DNA of 27,304 nucleotides, taken from Candidatus Aminicenantes bacterium UBA2190 (lineage in GTDB: Bacteria > Acidobacteriota > Aminicenantia > UBA2199). The stretch spans positions 6,196 to 33,499 of the forward strand of contig DCVK01000048.1 in the NCBI GenBank assembly GCA_002335385.1. Direction: 5' to 3'. The notes under the pieces are model-generated. The model was not told where the DNA came from. It saw only the letters and a list, made by a program, of their open reading frames with translations, and did no database searches. Shown here one piece after another: positions 22,880 to 27,304 of the stretch; positions within the stretch are counted from its first letter, which is position 1, and every line of letters begins with the position of its first letter. A program made the position numbers and the translations under genes.

Positions 22880-23215
22880 ATGAAAAACCTTTTGGAGATC
22901 TTTCTGTCGCCGCCGCTGGCTTTCCTGGTCTATCTGGCCGTTTTCTACCTCATCTATTTCCTGGCCGGGCGCCTGGCCCCCAAGCTGAACCCCGTCGGCG
23001 GCAAGCTGAAAAGCTACGCCTGCGGCGAGGACATCCCTGGCGCCAAGGTGCAGTTCGGCTACCGGCTGTTCTTCTTCATCGCCCTGTTCTTCACCATGAT
23101 GCACGTGGCCGCGCTGGTGGTGGCCACCCTGCCGTCGGGTCCCATCGCCTATTTCGGGCTGTTCTACCTGGGCATGATCTTCCTGTCCATCGCCGCCCTG
23201 GTCACGAGGGATTAA
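22880..23215 (+). CDS. NuoA-like membrane subunit with conserved acids replaced
   Basis: A protein of 111 residues with three predicted helices, the NuoA layout: helix 1 about 12-30, a loop with SYACGEDIPGAKVQFGYRLFFF, helix 2 about 62-84 and helix 3 about 90-107. The loop and second helix align with NuoA, but the acids conserved there are missing: the Glu of the F-E-x-G loop is Ala47, and the D-V-E of helix 2 is H75-V-A77. It follows the NuoK-like gene by 2 nt. NuoA homologues are not usual in well-studied group 4 hydrogenase operons. Confidence 0.8.
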   Translation: MKNLLEIFLSPPLAFLVYLAVFYLIYFLAGRLAPKLNPVGGKLKSYACGEDIPGAKVQFGYRLFFFIALFFTMMHVAALVVATLPSGPIAYFGLFYLGMIFLSIAALVTRD

Positions 23216-23216
23216 C

Positions 23217-23642
23217 ATGATCGAACGACTGGTCCATTGGTCACGGGTCAAATCGCCTTGGGTCCTGCATCTGAACGCCGGCGGCGGCTGCAACGGCTGC
23301 GACATCGAGATCCTGGCCGCGCTCATGCCGCGCTTCGACCTCGAGCGCTTCGGCGTGCAGCTGAAGGGAACGCCGCGCCACGCCGACGTCATGATCTGCA
23401 CCGGGGCCATCACCCTGCAGAACCGCGACCGCGTCCTGCGCATCTACGAACAGGTCCCCGACCCCAAGTTCGTCGTGGCCGCCGGCGCCTGCGCCATGGC
23501 CGGCTGCGTCTACCGCGGCTCCTACCACACCCTGGTCGGCATCGACCAGCTGCTGCCCGTCAACGCCTACGTGCCGGGCTGCCCGTTCCGGCCCGCCGCG
23601 CTGATCGACGCGGTGGTCAAACTGCTCAACTCGGTAAAGTGA
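23217..23642 (+). CDS. [NiFe]-hydrogenase small subunit, group 4 (NuoB homologue)
   Basis: Carries the proximal [4Fe-4S] cluster that passes electrons to the NiFe site. It has 141 residues. Cluster ligands are C25 and C28 in GGCNGCD, C92 in AACxxxGC-like GACAMAGC, and C122 in PGCPFRP. The spacing C-x-G-C at the first pair is the hydrogenase form; respiratory NuoB has adjacent cysteines there. There is no signal peptide, so the subunit faces the cytoplasm. GAGGG precedes the ATG, 1 nt after the previous stop. Confidence 0.93.
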   Translation: MIERLVHWSRVKSPWVLHLNAGGGCNGCDIEILAALMPRFDLERFGVQLKGTPRHADVMICTGAITLQNRDRVLRIYEQVPDPKFVVAAGACAMAGCVYRGSYHTLVGIDQLLPVNAYVPGCPFRPAALIDAVVKLLNSVK

Positions 23643-23649
23643 GGACAAG

Positions 23650-24120
23650 ATGAATCCTGAAGCCATGCTTGAAAAGATCAACGCCGAAGCCGGGGACAAG
23701 GTCCAGGAAGCGGCGATCTCCGCCCCGCGGCGCATCCAGCTCAAGGCGCAGCCCCGGCAGCTGAAGCCGCTGCTCGCCTACCTGAAGGAAACCTTCGGCC
23801 TCGCCCACCTGGGCACCATCAGCGGCGTCGACCTGGGGGAGAACTTCGAAGTGATCTACCACCTGTCCAACGCCGATTCCACGGTCAACGTGCGCATCCT
23901 GACCCCGCGCCGGGACCCGAAGATCCCCAGCGTCTGTCCGCTCATCCCCGGGGCCGTCCTCTACGAGCGCGAGCTGCAGGACATGTTCGGCCTGGTGGTC
24001 GAGGACATCCCCGACCCGCGGCGGCTGCTGCTGTGCGACGACTGGCCGGAGGGGCAGTACCCCCTGCGCAAGGATTGGAAGTTCGAGCGCCCCGCCGAGA
24101 TCATCCCCGGAGGTAAATAA
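23650..24120 (+). CDS. NuoC-like (30-kDa family) hydrogenase subunit
   Basis: Structural subunit of the cytoplasmic arm, 156 residues. The family signature is ERELQDMFGL (106-115), followed by PDPRRLLL and the C-terminal WPEGQYPLRKDW. It is separate from the large subunit, unlike HycE/HyfG, where the NuoC and NuoD domains are fused. It shares one base with the next start (TAATG), so the two are coupled. Confidence 0.92.
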   Translation: MNPEAMLEKINAEAGDKVQEAAISAPRRIQLKAQPRQLKPLLAYLKETFGLAHLGTISGVDLGENFEVIYHLSNADSTVNVRILTPRRDPKIPSVCPLIPGAVLYERELQDMFGLVVEDIPDPRRLLLCDDWPEGQYPLRKDWKFERPAEIIPGGK

Positions 24121-25325
24121 TGGAATACAAGGTCTCCCTGGGCCCGCAGCACCCGGCGCTGCACGAAGCCGTCAGCCTGCGCATGACGCTGGACGGCGAG
24201 GTCATCCGCGACGCCGACCTCAAGCTGGGCTACAGCCACCGCGGCATCGAGAAACTGGCCGAAGAGCGGAGCTACATCCAGAACATATACCTGACCGAGC
24301 GCATCTGCGGCATCTGCTCGCATTCCCACACCACCTGCTTCACCCAGGGGGTCGAGCAATTGATGGAGCTGGTGCCGGCCCGGCGCGGCCTCTTTATCCG
24401 CACCCTGATCGCCGAGCTGGAGCGGGTGCACAGCCACCTGCTGTGGCTGGGCGTCGCCGGCCAGGAGGCCGGTTTCGAGTCGTTCTTCATGTACACCTGG
24501 CGCGACCGCGAGGTGGTCCTGGACATTCTGGAGTGGATCTCGGGCAACCGCGTCCACTACGCCATGAACATCTTCGGCGGCGTGCGCCGCGATATCGACG
24601 AGCTGCAGCGCAAGAAGATCCTCGACTCGCTCGACCTGCTGAAAAAGCGCACCGACTACTACCTCAATCTCGCCGCCAGCGAGCCCACCTTCGTCGGCCG
24701 CCTGGCCGGCGTCGGCAAGCTGAGCCGCGAGGACGCCATCGCCCTCTGCGCCGTCGGCCCCACCCTGCGCGCCTCGGGCATCGCCAGCGACGTGCGCAAG
24801 GACGACCCCTACGCCGTCTACGGCGAGATCCCCTTCGAGGTCGCCACCGCCGACTCCTGCGACGTGCTGGGCCGCGCCGTGGTGCGGGTCAAGGAGCTGA
24901 TCTCCTCCTATGCCATGATCGAGTTCCTGCTGAAGAACCTGCCCGAGGGACCCTTCAAGGTCAAGGCGCCGCGCAAGGTCAAGCCCAACGAGGTCTATTC
25001 GCGCTACGAGGCGCCCAGAGGAGAGAACGTCCACTACATCAAGAGCAACGGCTCGGACAAGCCCGAGCGCCTGAAGGTGCGCGCCCCGACGCTGGCCAAC
25101 TACCCGGCCACCATCGCCATGCTCAAGAAGGGTTTCATCGCCGACATCCCGCTGATCTTCGCCGCCATCGACCCCTGCATCTGCTGCGCCGAGCGCCTGG
25201 TGCAGCTGGACGACGCGCGCCGCGGCGACAGCCGGGTCCTCAGCTTCAGCCAGCTGCGGTCCATGGCCAATGAACGCGCCAAGAAAATCGACTTCAAGAA
25301 AAGGAAAATCGCATGGCCATTCTAA
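24120..25325 (+). CDS. [NiFe]-hydrogenase large (catalytic) subunit, group 4 (NuoD homologue)
   Basis: Bears the NiFe centre. It has 401 residues. The N-terminal GPQHPALHEA is shared with NuoD. The nickel ligands are complete: RICGIC (C63, C66) and DPCICC (C353, C356), residues that respiratory NuoD lacks, so this is a hydrogenase and not complex I. The second motif has an extra cysteine (C355) where relatives often have Ser. A 42-residue tail follows R359 in CCAER, the point where HycI-type proteases cut, and such a protease is encoded two genes downstream. It overlaps the NuoH-like gene by 13 nt. Confidence 0.95.
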   Translation: MEYKVSLGPQHPALHEAVSLRMTLDGEVIRDADLKLGYSHRGIEKLAEERSYIQNIYLTERICGICSHSHTTCFTQGVEQLMELVPARRGLFIRTLIAELERVHSHLLWLGVAGQEAGFESFFMYTWRDREVVLDILEWISGNRVHYAMNIFGGVRRDIDELQRKKILDSLDLLKKRTDYYLNLAASEPTFVGRLAGVGKLSREDAIALCAVGPTLRASGIASDVRKDDPYAVYGEIPFEVATADSCDVLGRAVVRVKELISSYAMIEFLLKNLPEGPFKVKAPRKVKPNEVYSRYEAPRGENVHYIKSNGSDKPERLKVRAPTLANYPATIAMLKKGFIADIPLIFAAIDPCICCAERLVQLDDARRGDSRVLSFSQLRSMANERAKKIDFKKRKIAWPF

Positions 25326-26281
25326 AGCCCATCCTGTATATCCTGGTCTACCCGGGTCTGCTGTTCCTGATGGTCTACTCCACCTTCTGCGAGTGGTTCG
25401 ACCGCAAGCTCTACGCCCGCATGCAGAACCGCATCGGCCCGCTGCACACCGGCCGCGCCGGCATCCTGCAGCCGGTGGCCGACATCATCAAGCTGTTCGC
25501 CAAGGAGGACATCGTGCCCGAGCAGGCCGACAAGCGCATGTTCTCGGCACTGCCCGTCTTCGCCCTGGCCATCGTCTGCACGGCGGCTCTCTACCTGCCG
25601 GTCTGGCACTACAGCACGGCGCCCTCCTTCAACTCCTTCCCCGGCGACCTGATCGTCGTCGTCTACCTGCTCAGCCTGCCGACGCTGATCTTCTTCCTCG
25701 CCGGCTGGCACTCGACCAACTACTTCTCGGCCATCGGCGGCGTGCGCGTGCTGACCATGCTCTTCGGCTACGAGATCCCGCTGCTGCTGGCCCTGCTCTC
25801 TCCCGCCGTGCTGGCCGGCTCCTGGCGCCTGGTGGAGATCGCCGTCTTCTACCAGAACCACCCGCTGCTGATGCTGGCCAACGTCATCGGCTTCGTTATC
25901 GCCGTCATCTGCCTGCAGGCCAAGCTGGAGCGCGTGCCTTTCGACATCCCCCATGCCGAGACCGAGATCGTCGGTGGCCAGTTCACCGAGTACTCGGGCA
26001 AAAAGCTGGCCTTCTTCCGGCTGCTGGGCGACATCGAGATGGTCGTGGGCGCCGGGCTGATCGCCGCCGTCTTCCTCGGCGGCTTCCCGGGCGGGCTGCT
26101 GCCCGGGCTGGCCTGGTTCATCGTCAAGACCCTGTTCATCATCTTCCTGCTGGCCGCACTGCGCGCCGCCACCAGCCGCATCCGCATCGACCAGATGATC
26201 AGCTTCTCCTGGCGCTGGCTGGCGCCGCTGGCCGTGCTGCAGTTGTTCATCGCCATCATCATCAAGGGGAGTGCATCATGA
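25313..26281 (+). CDS. NuoH-like membrane subunit (EchB/HycD/MbhM family)
   Basis: Membrane anchor that joins the catalytic arm to the ion-pumping arm; 322 residues, about eight helices. Hallmarks are ARMQNRIGPLHTGRAGILQPVADIIKLFAKED after helix 1 (residues about 35-66) and RVPFDIPHAETEIVGGQFTEYSG (about 211-233), the loops that form the quinone-cavity mouth in complex I and face the small subunit in hydrogenases. The start overlaps the large-subunit gene, and the end overlaps the ferredoxin-like gene as ATGA. Confidence 0.94.
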   Translation: MAILKPILYILVYPGLLFLMVYSTFCEWFDRKLYARMQNRIGPLHTGRAGILQPVADIIKLFAKEDIVPEQADKRMFSALPVFALAIVCTAALYLPVWHYSTAPSFNSFPGDLIVVVYLLSLPTLIFFLAGWHSTNYFSAIGGVRVLTMLFGYEIPLLLALLSPAVLAGSWRLVEIAVFYQNHPLLMLANVIGFVIAVICLQAKLERVPFDIPHAETEIVGGQFTEYSGKKLAFFRLLGDIEMVVGAGLIAAVFLGGFPGGLLPGLAWFIVKTLFIIFLLAALRAATSRIRIDQMISFSWRWLAPLAVLQLFIAIIIKGSAS

Positions 26282-26637
26282 GCCTGCGAATCGCCCCGTT
26301 CCTGCCCGAACTGCTGCGCAGCCTGTTCAAGAAGCCGGTGACGGTCAAGTACCCCTTCGAGAAGGAGGCCGTGCCCAAGGATTTCCGCGGCACCGTCGTC
26401 TTCGATCCGGCCAAGTGCATCGGCTGCAACATCTGCGTCAACGACTGCCCCGCCGAGGCCATCGACATCATCCGTGTCTCCGAGACCGAGAAGAAGTTCA
26501 AGATGATCCTGCACAACGACCGCTGCATCCACTGCGCCCAGTGCGTCGACTCCTGCCCCACCAAGACCTACCACATGGACCTGGAGTACGAGACGGCCGC
26601 CTTCAGCCGCTGGGACCTGAAGATCGAATACAAATAG
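26278..26637 (+). CDS. NuoI-like ferredoxin subunit, two [4Fe-4S] clusters
   Basis: Electron-transfer subunit, 119 residues, that would pass electrons from ferredoxin to the small subunit. Two full cluster motifs: C47-x2-C50-x2-C53-x3-C57 (CIGCNICVNDCP) and C83-x2-C86-x2-C89-x3-C93 (CIHCAQCVDSCP). ATG 26278 overlaps the NuoH-like stop. The wider frame open upstream is a shadow of the NuoH-like gene. No NADH-module genes (nuoE, F, G) follow, which supports ferredoxin as the direct partner. Confidence 0.93.
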   Translation: MSLRIAPFLPELLRSLFKKPVTVKYPFEKEAVPKDFRGTVVFDPAKCIGCNICVNDCPAEAIDIIRVSETEKKFKMILHNDRCIHCAQCVDSCPTKTYHMDLEYETAAFSRWDLKIEYK

Positions 26638-26663
26638 AGCGCCGGCGCCCGCCAGGATCCACC

Positions 26664-27221
26664 ATGGAACATTTCGGAATGCCGGACAAGGCATTCCTTC
26701 ATGAAGACGGTTTTCCCCAGGCATTGCGCGCGCTTCTTGCCGGGGCGGAGCGCGTCTTCGTCCTGGGCATCGGCATGGAATGGAAGAGCGACGACCGCCT
26801 GGGCAGCGCGCTGGCGCATGCCCTGGCCCGGGCATTGCCTGCCGATCCCCGTGTGCACGTCGTCGACGGCGGCGAGGCCCCGGAGAACTTCACCGGCACG
26901 GTGCGCGCCTTCACCCCCGGCCATGTGCTGTTGCTCGACGCCGTCGATCACGGGCTGAAGCCGGGCACCGCCTTTTTGGCCGACGAATCCTCGATCGCCA
27001 TCGGCGACATGACCAGCCATCATCTGCCGCTGAAGCTGCTGATGCGCTTCCTGGCCCGGTCGCTCCCCTGCCGCGTCATCCTGGTCGGGGTGCAGCCGAA
27101 GACGCTGCTGCCGGGAAAGCGCCTCTCGCGCCCGGTGCAGCGCACGGTCAAGCCATTGGCAAAATTCCTGGCGACGGCAATTACCGGTGCTTTGGCCGAG
27201 TCGGAACAGATCCAGCAATGA
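26664..27221 (+). CDS. hycI: Hydrogenase maturation protease, HycI type
   Basis: Nickel-dependent check endopeptidase that removes the C-terminal extension of the large subunit after metal insertion. It has 185 residues, with an N-terminal extension of about 30 compared with E. coli HycI. Matches are LGIGMEWKSDD (D44, first metal ligand; GN is GM here), VVDGGEAPENFTG, LLDAVDHGLKPG (second Asp ligand) and MTSHHLPL (H119, the metal His), then ILVGVQP. ATG 26664 follows a weak AGGA. The 26-nt gap after the NuoI-like gene is the largest in the operon, but the gene is most likely part of it. Confidence 0.88.
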   Translation: MEHFGMPDKAFLHEDGFPQALRALLAGAERVFVLGIGMEWKSDDRLGSALAHALARALPADPRVHVVDGGEAPENFTGTVRAFTPGHVLLLDAVDHGLKPGTAFLADESSIAIGDMTSHHLPLKLLMRFLARSLPCRVILVGVQPKTLLPGKRLSRPVQRTVKPLAKFLATAITGALAESEQIQQ

Positions 27222-27227
27222 AATGAA

Positions 27228-27290
27228 GGCAATCGGTTCAAGGTGGACGGTCAGAAAAAGCAATACGAAGACTTAAATCCCAAATCACTC
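27228..27290 (+). repeat. Dispersed repeat, copy B
   Basis: Begins 7 nt after the hycI stop. GCAATCGGTT (27229-27238) and 27243-27278 match the reverse complement of 12474-12537, the latter at 34/36. After 27278 the text (CCCAAATCACTC) becomes less similar. The element may continue beyond the window edge. Confidence 0.8.
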
Positions 27291-27304
27291 TTGTCCTAAG
27301 AAAA

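Noticed and set aside
25270..26277. Plus-strand frame upstream of and continuous with the ferredoxin-like gene
   Set aside because: It is the out-of-frame reading of the NuoH-like gene; the real ferredoxin-like start is ATG 26278.
17256..26637. Respiratory complex I (NADH:quinone oxidoreductase) operon
   Set aside because: The NuoD-like subunit has both nickel-binding cysteine pairs, the NuoB-like subunit has CxGC and not adjacent cysteines, nuoEFG are absent, and a hydrogenase protease gene follows.
26271..26663. Longer N-terminus for the HycI-type protease
   Set aside because: The upstream part is an out-of-frame reading of the ferredoxin-like gene; family similarity begins after ATG 26664.
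17256..27221. Formate hydrogenlyase of the Hyc/Hyf type
   Set aside because: No formate dehydrogenase gene is present, and NuoC and NuoD domains are separate genes here, whereas HycE/HyfG are fusions.

Overview
This is a GC-rich bacterial chromosome segment with tightly packed genes. It carries a complete NiFe-hydrogenase locus: one operon for a membrane-bound, complex I-like (group 4) hydrogenase, and the full set of six Hyp maturation genes. The cell is probably Gram-negative, because outer-membrane-barrel-like and lipoprotein genes are present. Dispersed AT-rich repeats between genes and a ferredoxin-type hydrogenase fit an anaerobic lineage. I could not assign a phylum from sequence alone; Acidobacteriota/Aminicenantia-like bacteria are a guess.

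Layout. Positions 1-4632 (+) hold ileS (5' end outside the window), lspA, lgt and an RluD-type pseudouridine synthase, all overlapping or nearly so. Positions 4633-7281 hold a composite palindromic repeat, a DUF1801/YdhG-like gene, an exported alpha/beta hydrolase on the minus strand, and an exported SnoaL-like protein flanked by an inverted repeat. Positions 7282-12183 (+) are hypF-hypC-hypD-hypE-hypA with 0-8 nt junctions. Positions 12184-13912 are a repeat-rich zone containing an outer-membrane-like protein/lipoprotein pair (-) and what looks like a remnant of the 3' end of a second hypA. Positions 13913-16379 (-) hold an MBOAT O-acyltransferase and an SGNH-like partner. Positions 16495-17160 (-) hold hypB, which is divergent from the hydrogenase operon at 17256-27221 (+).

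The hydrogenase operon encodes two NuoL/M-type and one NuoN/MrpD-type antiporter subunits, then NuoJ (MbhD+MbhE-like), NuoK, NuoA, NuoB, NuoC, NuoD, NuoH and NuoI homologues, and finally a HycI-type maturation protease. These are counterparts of all eleven core complex I subunits other than the NADH module (NuoEFG). The NuoD and NuoB homologues keep hydrogenase signatures: CxxC plus DPCxxC nickel ligands, and CxGC in the small subunit. The inferred role is a ferredoxin:proton hydrogenase coupled to ion translocation. HypA/B deliver nickel, HypC-F build the Fe(CN)2CO group, and HycI trims the large-subunit tail.

The features that most deserve follow-up are the full 11-subunit architecture, the NuoA-like subunit lacking the conserved acidic residues, the short-leader or leaderless promoters of the hydrogenase genes, and the gene-end remnants (hypA, possible rnpB) and dispersed repeats between the genes.
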